DNA of 64,000 nt, from the NCBI GenBank assembly GCA_905182535.1, contig CAJJBZ010000008.1, forward strand, positions 141,017 through 205,016, written 5' to 3'. This document shows, piece after piece, positions 8,882-18,585 of the stretch. Each line of letters opens with the position of its first letter. Position 1 is the first letter of the stretch. A model generated the notes under the pieces. It did no database searches. It saw only the letters and a list, made by a program, of their open reading frames with translations, and was not told the DNA's origin. This stretch comes from an uncultured Planktomarina sp. GTDB taxonomy: Bacteria > Pseudomonadota > Alphaproteobacteria > Rhodobacterales > Rhodobacteraceae. Both the position numbers and the translations under genes were made by a program.

Positions 8882-9520
8882 ATGAAACGACCATTGAACT
8901 TTACCCGTCGCCAGTGGATTTCTTCGGCGCTTGGTATATTGGTCGCTTCCATAACCAGCCCAGTTTTGTCTCAAACAAAAATTCGACGCATCCAAACGCA
9001 ATATATTGCCACGCTGGCACCAGCTGGGGCAACATCAGGAATAGATGCCGAAACTTGGGGTATATGGACAGTTGATCCTGGCCCTATTGGCGTCTGGCTG
9101 CGTTTCTATCAAACTTTGCGAAAAGCTGGAAATATAGCACCTTCAGGTTGGAGGTTTAATGTCGACGATTGGTGGCTTGATGAAAACGGCTTAATTATGA
9201 AAGCCCCTAATTTTCCAATCTCTGCAGGGCAGTATTACGTTACCAATGGCGAAGAACATATTTCTTTGCTTACCGTCAAACAGCCAGATGCAGAGGGCAG
9301 GCAGGCTTGGTCGCTGTCCAATAATAAGACAATAGCAGATGTCACCCATGGCCCATGTCGATCCGCGCGCTACACACCCGAGGAGAGTTCTGGCACTTGC
9401 TCACCTGATGACGTCAATCGCACTGTATTCCCACTAAAGCCTGGAGAAGCTCCTCCACTCGTACGTGGCTGCAATCGAAAACAATATTCAGTCCTGATTG
9501 TATTTGGTCTGCCTGCGTAA
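8882..9520 (+). CDS. Exported hypothetical protein with twin-arginine-like signal
   Basis: 212 residues. N-terminus FTRRQWISSALGILVASI, then a short-chain cleavage region SPVLSQT; this fits a Tat or Sec signal. AGGGC precedes the ATG. The mature part is Trp/Tyr/Gly-rich (TWGIWTVDPGPIGVWL, WRFNVDDWWLDENG, SAGQYYVTNGEE), with cysteines near the end (GPCRSARY, GTCSPDD, RGCNRK) that could form disulfides. No catalytic family is recognised. The Cys and Trp content suggests an extracytoplasmic fold. It stands alone. Confidence 0.7.
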   Translation: MKRPLNFTRRQWISSALGILVASITSPVLSQTKIRRIQTQYIATLAPAGATSGIDAETWGIWTVDPGPIGVWLRFYQTLRKAGNIAPSGWRFNVDDWWLDENGLIMKAPNFPISAGQYYVTNGEEHISLLTVKQPDAEGRQAWSLSNNKTIADVTHGPCRSARYTPEESSGTCSPDDVNRTVFPLKPGEAPPLVRGCNRKQYSVLIVFGLPA

Positions 9521-9906
9521 AGTTAGTAGATACTTTTTCTCAATTGCCTTTTGAACTTATGCAATTGAGATCTCACGATCTAGCGAACCCGCCCGCCTCT
9601 CTACCCTCTTGCCTAACGCAATATCAATAACAAGTATTTTTGAGATCTTGGGGTTTTCTGGTGTTGGATTGTTCAAGACTAGTTTCTACGAAAGCCATAT
9701 TTTATGGACATCAAAACACTTATAAGGGAGAGGGCCTCATTGAAAATGAGAAAATTTATCAGCCCAGAAACCATACTGCTAGACAAGTTAACACAACACC
9801 TTTGATAAGTGCTGACCAGTACATTGCGTAATGGCTCCAGCCTAATGCCAGACGCATACGTTCTGTTAAATTACTGTGCCATTTGATGAACTTTAAAATA
9901 GCCCTC
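9521..9906. other. Intergenic region with a 9-bp inverted repeat
   Basis: CTCAATTGC (9539-9547) pairs perfectly with GCAATTGAG (9561-9569), 19 bases after the preceding stop, so it is probably a weak terminator or mRNA-end hairpin. Frames elsewhere in the stretch (for example 9640-9831 plus) have no ribosome site or family resemblance. Confidence 0.45.
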
Positions 9907-10329
9907 TCACTCAGTAGCTCCCTTTTTGGTTGGTCGCTTGTCAAATGATGGAATGTTGTTGGGGATGTAATGGTACGCTTGTCGATCGCAGGTAAATATT
10001 GCAGCTTGTGCTTGATACTCCCCCGGGTTGTCTAGGGTCCCCACTTTGACGATCATTGAATTGGGACGTGATGGGCTTCGGGAGCCAATGCCTGTGCCAC
10101 AGGCCCCACAGAAGTGTCGTGTGACTGGGTTTTCCAGATCTGAACGGGCAAAGGATGAGGCCAGGCCCTTAGTATATCTGAAGTCACTTTCAGCAAAGAC
10201 GACCACAATATTGGCATTACCCCCGGTAATGTATTGGCACTCACGGCAATGGCATTGAAACGCAGCTTCCTGCGAACCATTTATCTCGTAGCGAATTTCA
10301 CCACAATAACATCCACCAGTTACAGCCAT
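9907..10329 (-). CDS. GFA family protein (CENP-V/glutathione-dependent formaldehyde-activating enzyme-like)
   Basis: 140 residues with the Cys-rich zinc motifs of the GFA fold: GGCYCG near residue 6, QCHCRECQ near 26 and HFCGACGTG near 93. AGGAG lies seven bases before ATG at 10329. Members bind zinc. The original formaldehyde-glutathione role holds only for a few, and most are uncharacterised, so no reaction is claimed. It is a lone gene in the minus orientation. Confidence 0.88.
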   Translation of the reverse strand: MAVTGGCYCGEIRYEINGSQEAAFQCHCRECQYITGGNANIVVVFAESDFRYTKGLASSFARSDLENPVTRHFCGACGTGIGSRSPSRPNSMIVKVGTLDNPGEYQAQAAIFTCDRQAYHYIPNNIPSFDKRPTKKGATE

Positions 10330-10687
10330 GACACATCTCCTCTTTGACTTTAAGCATATACCTTAATTATAGCTTTTTTGATGCTAGCTGCAAATTCCTA
10401 ATTTATTAGTATGTTAGTGCAGCTGGCGTAATGTCCCCGGCATAATGGAAGGCCATCTTAGGTATGGGCAGGATGCGAACGGTCTTCAGAGTATATGTGA
10501 CCAAATAGTGCACTAGCTAAAGAGTGAAGCCTAAGACAAAAATACCTAGGGCATGTAAATTATTTGATTAGATCATCGTAGTCTATTTGAGACATACAAA
10601 CACTAAATTTTTCTAGTTCAGACTTTATGACAAAAACTTACCAATCGTAAATATTATGATCCTAATGGCAGGGGTCTTGATGCAGGG
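10330..10687. other. Intergenic region without recognisable content
   Basis: 358 bases between two minus-strand genes. It should hold the GFA-gene promoter. No long frame, RNA or repeat was seen. Confidence 0.5.
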
Positions 10688-10879
10688 TTAATTCGAGTAG
10701 TGCATATCTTTACCACAGCACATTGGCGATTTTATTTTGCCGTGGCAGTCAATACACTTTGAGACTTGAACCACAGACCCATTATCTAAGGTGATGGTGT
10801 CGTTAACTAGTGGTGTTTTACAATCTGAACAACTCGCATCTACGCCCATATTACAAACCTCACATCTGTAAGTACTCAT
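10688..10879 (-). CDS. Small multi-CxxC zinc-ribbon protein
   Basis: 63 residues with YRCEVCNMGV, DASCSDCKTP, KCIDCHGKI and MCCGKDM: four cysteine pairs, enough for two zinc sites. AAGGAGC is placed well before ATG at 10879, supporting a real gene. It resembles rubredoxin/zinc-ribbon mini-proteins but lacks the classical rubredoxin spacing. Function unknown. Confidence 0.7.
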   Translation of the reverse strand: MSTYRCEVCNMGVDASCSDCKTPLVNDTITLDNGSVVQVSKCIDCHGKIKSPMCCGKDMHYSN

Positions 10880-11015
10880 ATCTTGCTCCTTTGATCTATT
10901 GTTTTGCTAAATAGTCTGTTGGTCTGAGCATTTAGCTCGATTGATTACTTTATCATAGTAGCTCTAGAAATTTATTGGTGCAATAGTATGCAAAGGTTGC
11001 ATTTTATGGGTAATT

Positions 11016-11207
11016 TTAATCACATTCAGCTATTGTGGCCGTCATGCGCGGGCCAGTATTTGTATAAATTAAAGTTAATACATTGGTCTCGTAAATGCAG
11101 TCTGCTACGTTTTCCAATGCAGGTTCAGATTTTAAGCTGTAATGAAGCACAGATACGCCTGATGCCGCGAAGGCCAGTAACAAAGTTATAAATCGTCCTG
11201 AAGCCAT
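11016..11207 (-). CDS. Possible small membrane-anchored protein
   Basis: Open frame MASGRFITLLLAFAASGVSV, then a short polar tail containing one Cys (NVADCIYETN) and another near the end. One membrane helix or signal anchor is predicted. There is no ribosome binding site at the chosen ATG, and the longer in-frame start is AT-rich and unlikely. Reported at low confidence as the only coding-like frame between 10880 and 11506. Confidence 0.3.
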   Translation of the reverse strand: MASGRFITLLLAFAASGVSVLHYSLKSEPALENVADCIYETNVLTLIYTNTGPRMTATIAECD

Positions 11208-11506
11208 TGAGGGTACGTATATCAAAACATAGATCTGTAAATATATTAAGTGGGGTATAATATAGAGATTGTCGCATTGTATAAATTTGTCCAAAGGGTG
11301 GGCCGCGGTAATGCAGCATCAGTTGAGGAACGCCAAGATGTAATGCGCAAGTAAAACCCCAGCTTTGCAGTGATCGGTTGGTTGGACGCGCTTTTATAAC
11401 TAAGTGATTTGATACGAAATGGTTCAGGCGCTGATTTGAAGTTTGAGGTCTTTTGCACTTATACTCTTGACGATGAATTTTGAGTGGCTTACCCAGCAAT
11501 CAAGGT

Positions 11507-11580
11507 GCGGGTATGGTGAAATGGTATCATAAGAGCCTTCCAAGCTTAAGGCGCGGGTTCGATTCCCGCTACCCGCTCCA
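11507..11580 (+). tRNA. tRNA-Gly(TCC)
   Basis: Acceptor GCGGGTA pairs with TACCCGC, then T and an encoded CCA. The anticodon loop CTTCCAA gives TCC. The T-arm is GCGGGTTCGATTCCCGC. Total 74 bases. The outermost anticodon-stem pair (A27-A43) is mismatched. Confidence 0.93.
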
Positions 11581-11845
11581 AAATCACCTGCCTCGATGAT
11601 CGTGTGTGATAGATACTCCATGTAGGGCTTTGTTGAAGATTTATATTCATAGTGAAATCTACCTATTTTTGTAATTGTATTAATTTGTTCGCCTAATAGT
11701 CCGGTGGCTAGATTAGTGGGTGATCGATCAAAACGCTTGACCTAGTGAGCCAGTTAGAGAGGCTACTGGGATAGAATAATGTTGTTGCCCTCTTGTTGGT
11801 CTGCCCTGTGAGGGATACATCGGGCACACGAATAAAGGGGCTAGC

Positions 11846-13636
11846 ATGGCACAGAAACCAAATTCCGCGTCAGTTGTGACTGCAGACCGGGCATCCTCAA
11901 AGCAAGTTGGCGTATTGCGCGCTTTGTTACCCTATTTCTCTCCCTATAAGCCTTTGGTCATTCTTGCGTTTATTGCTTTGACCATCACGGCGAGTGTTTC
12001 GCTTGTGTTGCCTGTGGCTGCACGACGGGTAATCGATGGTTTTGCCATGGGCGATGTGGCCCTTCTGAATCAGTATTTTCTTGGGGCTGTTATTGTAGCT
12101 GCAATCTTCGCTCTAGGCACGGGATTACGCTACTATGTTGTGACGCGCCTCGGTGAGCGCGTGATTGCAGACATCCGCAAAGCTATTTTTGAGCGTATGA
12201 TAGGCATGTCGCCTGCTTATTTTGAAAAGTTGATGACTGGCGAAGTGCTTAGTCGGATCACCACGGATACAACTCTGATTTTGTCTGTGATTGGATCGTC
12301 AGCAAGCTGGCTTCTGCGTAATATTTTAATGATGTCTGGTGGGCTTGCAATGATGCTTTGGACCTCCCCAAAGCTCACTGGCCTTGTCCTTCTAATTGTG
12401 CCTTTGATCCTTGGGCCAATCCTAACCCTTGGACGCAAGCTACGCGGATTGTCACGCCAAAACCAAGATTGGATTGCTGCATCCTCTGGTAGCGCGTCTG
12501 AGGCGCTAACGGCCGTCCAAACCGTACAAGCGTTTACCCATGAAAAAATTAGCCGCCGCCAGTTTTCTGATGTGACTGAGCAAAGTTTTGATTCCGCTAA
12601 ACGCCGCATCGCGACACGTGCGGCTATGACGATGATTGTTATTTTCCTTATCTTCAGCGGCGTGATGGGGGTTTTATGGGTCGGGGCTATTGATGTCCGC
12701 AGTGGTCTGACCTCGGCTGGTCAATTAGTACAATTTGTAATTTATGCTACCATCGTTGCTAGCTCAACTGCTGCTTTGTCCGAGCTTTGGTCTGAATTGC
12801 AGCGTGCGGCTGGCGCCACTGAACGGCTGGTTGAGCTGTTGAATGCGCAGGATACGATTGCAGACCCCCAGGCCCCGAAGACGCCAATTGCTGGATCTCT
12901 GGTGTTTGAGGATGTGAATTTCACCTTTCCAAGCCGTCCTGATTCACTGGCTCTTAATGATGTAAGCTTTACCATCAACCCTGGAGAAACGGTTGCTTTG
13001 GTCGGACCATCTGGTGCCGGAAAATCAACTATAATTCAAATGATGCAGCGTTTCTTTGATCCGCAACAGGGCCAAATCACCTTTGGCGGTGTTCCCCTGC
13101 CGGATATGGAGCGCAGCGAGTTTCGAAGGTTAATGGCCTTAGTACCACAAGACCCAGTAATTTTTGCCTGCTCGGCCTATGAGAATATTCTGTTTGGCCG
13201 TCCAGACGCTACCAAAGATAAGGTAATTGCAGCCGCGAAAGCAGCGGCCGCTCATGATTTTATCTCTGCGCTTCCCGAAGGCTATGACAGCTACGTAGGC
13301 GAGCGTGGGGTTATGTTGTCTGGTGGGCAGAAACAACGGATCGCAATTGCACGAGCTATTTTGCGCGATGCGCCTGTACTCTTACTCGATGAGGCGACAT
13401 CTGCACTCGACGGCGAAAGTGAGGCTTTAGTTCAAAAGGCGTTTGAAGATCTGGCAAAAGGCCGAACTACTGTCGTGGTGGCGCACCGCTTGTCTACAGT
13501 TAAAAAAGCTGACCGTATTTTGGTAATGGATCACGGCAAAATCGTAGCTCAAGGCGCGCATGCGGACTTGGTCGCCCAAGGTGGCCTTTATGCACGGCTT
13601 GCTAGACTGCAATTCAATGAAGATAGTGTCTCATAA
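11846..13636 (+). CDS. ABC exporter, fused membrane and ATPase domains (MsbA/ABCB type)
   Basis: 596 residues. Six membrane helices span about residues 30-320. The ATPase domain has Walker A (GPSGAGKST), signature LSGGQKQR, Walker B (VLLLDEATSALD) and H-loop (VAHRLST). It works as a homodimer in the inner membrane, moving lipids or hydrophobic compounds outward. The start is ATG after AAAGGGG. Genes that follow on the same strand encode an acyl-CoA synthetase and a fatty-acid desaturase, so a lipid-like substrate is plausible but inferred. A 110-base gap before the next gene leaves room for a separate promoter. Confidence 0.93.
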   Translation: MAQKPNSASVVTADRASSKQVGVLRALLPYFSPYKPLVILAFIALTITASVSLVLPVAARRVIDGFAMGDVALLNQYFLGAVIVAAIFALGTGLRYYVVTRLGERVIADIRKAIFERMIGMSPAYFEKLMTGEVLSRITTDTTLILSVIGSSASWLLRNILMMSGGLAMMLWTSPKLTGLVLLIVPLILGPILTLGRKLRGLSRQNQDWIAASSGSASEALTAVQTVQAFTHEKISRRQFSDVTEQSFDSAKRRIATRAAMTMIVIFLIFSGVMGVLWVGAIDVRSGLTSAGQLVQFVIYATIVASSTAALSELWSELQRAAGATERLVELLNAQDTIADPQAPKTPIAGSLVFEDVNFTFPSRPDSLALNDVSFTINPGETVALVGPSGAGKSTIIQMMQRFFDPQQGQITFGGVPLPDMERSEFRRLMALVPQDPVIFACSAYENILFGRPDATKDKVIAAAKAAAAHDFISALPEGYDSYVGERGVMLSGGQKQRIAIARAILRDAPVLLLDEATSALDGESEALVQKAFEDLAKGRTTVVVAHRLSTVKKADRILVMDHGKIVAQGAHADLVAQGGLYARLARLQFNEDSVS

Positions 13637-13746
13637 CCTAATTCTAAGTAAAGCTCTGCCAAAATACTTGCGAAGTTTCCTAAAAATGACCATCCTTCCA
13701 GAGATGCCATAAAAAGTGTTGTTTGACGGAATACTGGGAGAAAAAA

Positions 13747-15630
13747 ATGAGCTTTGCTACAAAGGCTGATCGAGATGCTGTTGAAAATGAAATGCCTTGG
13801 TCGAAACGTGACGTGTCCAGAACAATGTATGAGTTTGTTAACTCGGTTGCAGAACGCCATGGTCAACGTCCCGGCGTTAGCTTTCAGATAACCTCGGGTC
13901 CAAACGATAAAGCCGAAACCCTAAATTGGCAGGGGTTTCGCGATAAATCTGTTCAAGCTGCAAATCTGCTCCGGCGCCTGGGAATCGGAGAGAATGACGT
14001 TGTCGCCTATCTCTTGCCTATTTGTAATGAGGCTGCACTGACACTGATCGGTGGCAGTATCGCGGGCATCGCGAACCCGATCAACCCACTTTTGGAGCCA
14101 GATCAAATTGCTGCTATATTGCGTGAGACCAACGCTAAGGTTTTGGTCACGTTGCGCGCCTTTCCAAAATCGGATTTGGCACAACTTGCGGCCGATGCTG
14201 TGGCGCAGGCTCCAAATATAGAAACTATATTGGAAGTGGACCTCAACCGCTATTTGACCCCACCTAAATCTTGGATAGTTCGACTGATACGGCCCAAAGT
14301 GACTGCATCTCATTCTGCTAAAGTCTTGGATTTTAATTTGGAACTAAACAAGCAGAACCGAGCGCTTGATTTTGAAGATGCCACTGAGGATCGGGTGGCT
14401 GCATATTTTCATACTGGTGGGACTACTGGCATGCCTAAGGTCGCCCAGCATAAATATTCTGGCATCGTCTATAACGGGTGGCTTGGTGACCGTATGTTGT
14501 TCAGCTCTGATGATACGATCATTTGTCCCTTGCCACTGTTTCATGTGTTTGCCTGTCATGTTATTTTGATGGCGATGATCAGCTCTGGTGCGCATGTGGT
14601 ATTCCCGACGCCGCAAGGATACCGTGGGGAGGGTGTATTTGATAATTTCTGGAAACTGATTGAACGGTGGAACGTGTCGTTCATGATCACGGTTCCCACG
14701 GCAATTTCTGCCTTGATGCAACGGCCTGTAGATGCGGATATTACTTCATTGAAAACCGCGTTTTCTGGTTCGTCACCTCTTCCTGTGGAGTTATTTAAAC
14801 GGTTCGAAAAAGCTACAGGTGTTCAAATTGTGGAAGGTTATGGTCTGACGGAGGTGACCTGCTTGGTGTCTTGCAACCCTGATCAAGGGCTCAAAAAGGT
14901 GGGATCTGTAGGCATTCCGTTGCCGCATACCAACGTGAAAATACTACTGGACACTGCGGATGGACCAACTGAATGCGCAACGAATGAGATTGGTGAGATC
15001 TGTGTAGCAAATCCCGGAGTATTTGCTGGCAGTACCTACACAGAGACAATAAAGAACAAAGGTCTTTATCACTTTAACACTCATCTGCGGACGGGAGACT
15101 TGGGCCGTATGGATGAAGATGGATATCTTTGGATCACGGGCCGTGCAAAGGATTTAATTATACGTGGCGGCCATAACATCGACCCCGCCCAGATTGAAGA
15201 AGCTCTAGCTGGGCATGAAGCTGTTGGCTTCGTTGGTGCAATTGGTCAACCTGATGTTCACGCAGGAGAAGTTCCGTGCGCCTATGTTGAATTGGTTTTG
15301 GGGGCCACTGTCACACCTGAGGAGCTAATTACCTTTGCCAATAGCCTTGTGACTGAACGTGCGGCACAGCCGAAATATGTTGAGATCTTACCTGAGCTTC
15401 CCAAGACCGCTGTGGGTAAAGTATTTAAGCCTGCACTTAGAAAATCTGCCATCATTAGAATATATAATCTGGCGCTATCTGAGGCAGGCGTAGACGCGCG
15501 GGTACAAAAGGTTGTGGAAGATAAATATCGAGGGCTGACCGCTCAAGTCTCTGGTAGGGCTGATGATGTCACAATCTCTGAGGTATTAGGTGGCTTTATC
15601 CAGCCTTGGGAGCGTTTATCTGAGGCTTAA
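13747..15630 (+). CDS. AMP-forming acyl-CoA synthetase
   Basis: Activates a carboxylic acid through an acyl-adenylate to its CoA thioester. 627 residues from ATG after GGGAG. Adenylate-forming motifs: FHTGGTTGMPKVAQ (phosphate loop), EGYGLTEVT, TGDLGRMDEDGYLWITGR with GRAKDLIIRGG (hinge), and PKTAVGKVFKP near the end with the catalytic Lys. Length and C-terminal extension fit the FadD/cyclohexanecarboxylate-type group. Substrate not readable; a fatty or cyclic acid is inferred from the desaturase next door. An in-frame TTG eight codons earlier overlaps the ribosome site and is rejected. Confidence 0.93.
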   Translation: MSFATKADRDAVENEMPWSKRDVSRTMYEFVNSVAERHGQRPGVSFQITSGPNDKAETLNWQGFRDKSVQAANLLRRLGIGENDVVAYLLPICNEAALTLIGGSIAGIANPINPLLEPDQIAAILRETNAKVLVTLRAFPKSDLAQLAADAVAQAPNIETILEVDLNRYLTPPKSWIVRLIRPKVTASHSAKVLDFNLELNKQNRALDFEDATEDRVAAYFHTGGTTGMPKVAQHKYSGIVYNGWLGDRMLFSSDDTIICPLPLFHVFACHVILMAMISSGAHVVFPTPQGYRGEGVFDNFWKLIERWNVSFMITVPTAISALMQRPVDADITSLKTAFSGSSPLPVELFKRFEKATGVQIVEGYGLTEVTCLVSCNPDQGLKKVGSVGIPLPHTNVKILLDTADGPTECATNEIGEICVANPGVFAGSTYTETIKNKGLYHFNTHLRTGDLGRMDEDGYLWITGRAKDLIIRGGHNIDPAQIEEALAGHEAVGFVGAIGQPDVHAGEVPCAYVELVLGATVTPEELITFANSLVTERAAQPKYVEILPELPKTAVGKVFKPALRKSAIIRIYNLALSEAGVDARVQKVVEDKYRGLTAQVSGRADDVTISEVLGGFIQPWERLSEA

Positions 15631-15735
15631 GCCTAGTTTCTCTTTGCTGGTATGGGTGATCCTGCTTTAGCCAAGGCGCTGGACAGAGTGGAAACCCGTC
15701 TCTAGGCTTACCCAAAACTCACTAATGAGGTTGTA

Positions 15736-16716
15736 ATGGAAGCGTCATTTTCTCGTCGTAAGCTGGTGACACCTGCGGAACTCAAAGACCTGAATGCGCG
15801 TTCTAACCTTTGGGGTGCAGGGCAAATGGCAAGCCACCTTGGTGCTATCCTTTTCGCTGGGTATCTGCATAGCTTAGCTCTAGGTACCGGTTGGATGTGG
15901 TTGACTGGTTTTGGGTTGGGTGTTTTGCTCAATTTTTTATATTCTGCTCAGCATGAGCTGAGCCACGCCACAGTGTTTGCAACTCGCAAGGTGAATGAGG
16001 TTTTTGGCCGTCTCATTGGTTTCGCGATGATTTTTCCCCGTGATTATGATCAGGTGATGCACTTCGCACATCATACCCACACTCAGAGCTGGGAAAAGGA
16101 TGGCGAGCTGGTGCGTGAACCTTACACGCTAACCACCTACTTACTGTGGATGTCTGGCATCACATATTGGCGGAACCGGGTGTTCGGGGTGATCCGCCGC
16201 TCTCGCGGTATCATAATAGAGCCTTTTATCCGTGCCGAGGAGGAGGGCAAAGTAATTCGGGAAAGTCGAATTCATATTATATTTTATATTCTCATCGTGG
16301 GGATTTCAGTGATATTTCACAGCTGGGCTGCCATGGCATTTTGGATTATACCTATGCTTCTGACCAAGCCGGTCCATCAACTACAAAATACAATTGAGCA
16401 TCTGGGTTTGAGCCACGAAGACGATATACTCGAAAATACTCGATCTACTCGCACCAATGCGCTTATGCGCTGGCTGTGCTGGCAAATGCCATATCACACT
16501 GCACACCATATCTTCCCCTCAGTACCGTTTTGGAAATTGCGCATTTTGAACGCTAAAATAGAAGCACAGGCCGGTACAGTTCACCGGATGGGTTGGATCG
16601 AGTTCCAGATTAAAGTGATCAAATGTCTGGTGACCAAAGATGAAAGCCAATGGCCACAAAACGAGGTTTGGGTTGTCCCTATCGCTGGTGGGCGGGTGCG
16701 GGTTCCCGCTGAATAA
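15736..16716 (+). CDS. Membrane fatty-acid desaturase
   Basis: 326 residues. The three histidine boxes that bind the di-iron centre are visible: HELSHATVF, HFAHHTHTQ and HTAHHIFP. Hydrophobic helices lie before box 1 and after box 2. The enzyme introduces a double bond, or oxidises an unactivated C-H bond, at the cytoplasmic face of the inner membrane, taking electrons from a ferredoxin-like donor. GAGG precedes the ATG. It is co-oriented with the acyl-CoA synthetase and may act on the same acyl chain. Some members hydroxylate instead of desaturating, and sequence alone cannot tell. Confidence 0.9.
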   Translation: MEASFSRRKLVTPAELKDLNARSNLWGAGQMASHLGAILFAGYLHSLALGTGWMWLTGFGLGVLLNFLYSAQHELSHATVFATRKVNEVFGRLIGFAMIFPRDYDQVMHFAHHTHTQSWEKDGELVREPYTLTTYLLWMSGITYWRNRVFGVIRRSRGIIIEPFIRAEEEGKVIRESRIHIIFYILIVGISVIFHSWAAMAFWIIPMLLTKPVHQLQNTIEHLGLSHEDDILENTRSTRTNALMRWLCWQMPYHTAHHIFPSVPFWKLRILNAKIEAQAGTVHRMGWIEFQIKVIKCLVTKDESQWPQNEVWVVPIAGGRVRVPAE

Positions 16717-16769
16717 AGGTAGGCTTGTGACGGTTTCTGTCACTATAGCATTTATGACTGGAGAACCGC

Positions 16770-17612
16770 ATGTCGCAGCATCTTAAAACGTACACCAGCC
16801 TCTGGGCAATGCAGCCTCATGATCAGACTGGTGTGAAGCTACCCTATGACCAAGTCTGTGAAATGGTTGCCAACGCAGGCTATGCCGGTATGGCGATTGA
16901 TTTGGGGGCGGGCGATGTTGCCCAAGCCCATGAGGTGCGCCCATATATGGAGCGCCACGGGTTGACACCTCTGATTGTGGCCTTTCCCAAAACGGTGGAA
17001 GGCCTACGCGAAACTTTGGTTATGGCTAAGGATTTTGGTAGCCCTTTTGTGGATGTAATTGGCCAAGTGATGCCTCTTTCGGTGGATGGGATGATCCCAG
17101 TGATCCGGCAGTGGATGGATATGGCCGATCAAATAGGCGTGCCTGTGCAATTTGAAAGCCACCGCAATTGCATTACAAATGATCTGTATTCAACCCTATG
17201 CATGCTGGATGCTATTCCTGAGATGCGGATGTGTGCAGATCTCAGTCATTATGTGGTGGATCGTGAGTTTTGGTTTCCAATGTCCGAACGTGATATGGGA
17301 TTAATCAGTAGAATTTTGCAGCGCTCTGATAGCTTTCAAGGCCGAGTGGCTAGCCGCCAGCAAATTCAGCTCCAACTCGATTTTCCACAGCATCAAAAGT
17401 GGGTGGAACTGTTCAAGGGCTGGTGGCATGAAGGTCTTCAAGATTGGCGCAAACGCAGTGATGGCGATTGTATTTTCCTCTGTGAACTAGGCCCGCCTGA
17501 ATATGCGATGACAGGCCCAGATGGCTGTGAAATGTCAAACAGATGGCAAGAGGCTTTGCAAATCAAATCCTGGGTGCAAGAGATTTGGGATGATCTTGGT
17601 GGTGACACCTAA
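16770..17612 (+). CDS. Sugar-phosphate isomerase/epimerase-like TIM-barrel protein
   Basis: 280 residues of the AP-endonuclease-2/xylose-isomerase-like TIM barrel. Typical barrel pieces are GYAGMAIDLGAGD, VQFESHRNC (metal-ligand Glu/His), MCADLSHYVVDREFW and IFLCELGPPEYA. It follows the desaturase after 53 bases on the same strand. Members isomerise sugars or keto-enol compounds with a divalent metal, but the substrate is unknown. A 14-base AT palindrome (17611-17624) lies between this gene and the convergent agmatinase gene. Confidence 0.85.
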   Translation: MSQHLKTYTSLWAMQPHDQTGVKLPYDQVCEMVANAGYAGMAIDLGAGDVAQAHEVRPYMERHGLTPLIVAFPKTVEGLRETLVMAKDFGSPFVDVIGQVMPLSVDGMIPVIRQWMDMADQIGVPVQFESHRNCITNDLYSTLCMLDAIPEMRMCADLSHYVVDREFWFPMSERDMGLISRILQRSDSFQGRVASRQQIQLQLDFPQHQKWVELFKGWWHEGLQDWRKRSDGDCIFLCELGPPEYAMTGPDGCEMSNRWQEALQIKSWVQEIWDDLGGDT

Positions 17613-17631
17613 TAAAATTTTATTTTACTGA

Positions 17632-18585
17632 TCACTTTCGATTGTGAAAAATAAATCCAATGAAGTTTAAGAGCAACTGCGCCGCCAAGATTTGCGTGCT
17701 GTCGGTTGGATCATAGGCTGGAGCGACCTCCACCAAATCAATTCCCGCAACCTGCCCACGTTTAGCCAAGCCCTGTAAAATCTCAAGCACATCATAATAC
17801 AGAAAGCCGCCATGACTTGGTGTGCCAGTGCCCGGTGCAATCGAGGGACAGAAGGCGTCAATATCAATGGTAACATAGTAGCGGGCACCCAAAGGTATAC
17901 GCTCTAGTACTGCATCTAATCCAAGCTTTCGTACTTGGCGTACTGAGAGTATATCAGATCCGCGCGCCCTCGCATCGTCATATCCTTCTTTCGCGGTAGA
18001 GCTGACGTTTCTGATGCCCAGTTGCGTCATGCCACTGACCCACGATTTCTCAATAGCGCGCCGCATTGGGTTGCCATGCCCGGCGGTTACGCCGTGGCGT
18101 TCATCGACAAAATCTAGATGAGCATCGATCTGTATAACATGTATTGGGTCTTGATCAGAAAACGCGTTGATGCAGGGAATGTTGATCGAGTGATCACCGC
18201 CAATCACTAGAGGAATTGCGCCTGCGGTTAAGATCTTACGCACGCCAAATTCTATGTTCGCGTGACTTTCTTCTGTTTTGGTATGGATGATATCTGCGTC
18301 ACCAATATCTACTATCCGAACATCACTGGCCAAATAGGTTGCATCATCTTCGTGGTCGTACGCGCCAGCATGGCCAAATGAAAATAAGGTTGACGCTTCG
18401 CGTACAGCTCTTGGGCCAAAACGCGCGCCAGGGCGCCACTGTGTGCCAAAATCGTAAGGTGCCCCTAATACGGCAACGTCTGCCTTTATTGCGTCCCAAT
18501 CCGCAATATATGGGCGTTTCCCAAAGGTAGAAATCCCAACGAAAGGTAAGTTCAATCGTCCCGCTGCGTATCCATGGTCTGACAT
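17632..18585 (-). CDS. speB: Agmatinase / ureohydrolase family
   Basis: 317 residues. Di-manganese ureohydrolase signatures: GGDHSINIPCINA, IDAHLDFVDERHG and DIDAFCPSIAPGTGTP. It hydrolyses agmatine to putrescine and urea. Close relatives act on guanidinobutyrate or other guanidino acids, so the substrate is family-level only. Released urea and polyamine link it to the nitrogen scavenging seen elsewhere in the window. It is convergent with the TIM-barrel gene and is followed upstream by a long intergenic region. Confidence 0.9.
   Translation of the reverse strand: MSDHGYAAGRLNLPFVGISTFGKRPYIADWDAIKADVAVLGAPYDFGTQWRPGARFGPRAVREASTLFSFGHAGAYDHEDDATYLASDVRIVDIGDADIIHTKTEESHANIEFGVRKILTAGAIPLVIGGDHSINIPCINAFSDQDPIHVIQIDAHLDFVDERHGVTAGHGNPMRRAIEKSWVSGMTQLGIRNVSSTAKEGYDDARARGSDILSVRQVRKLGLDAVLERIPLGARYYVTIDIDAFCPSIAPGTGTPSHGGFLYYDVLEILQGLAKRGQVAGIDLVEVAPAYDPTDSTQILAAQLLLNFIGFIFHNRK

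Noticed and set aside
9640..9831. Plus-strand 63-codon frame
   Set aside because: No ribosome binding site and no recognisable domain.
11125..11499. Minus-strand frame next to tRNA-Gly
   Set aside because: Composition and lack of ribosome site suggest chance; it overlaps a better small-protein candidate in another frame.
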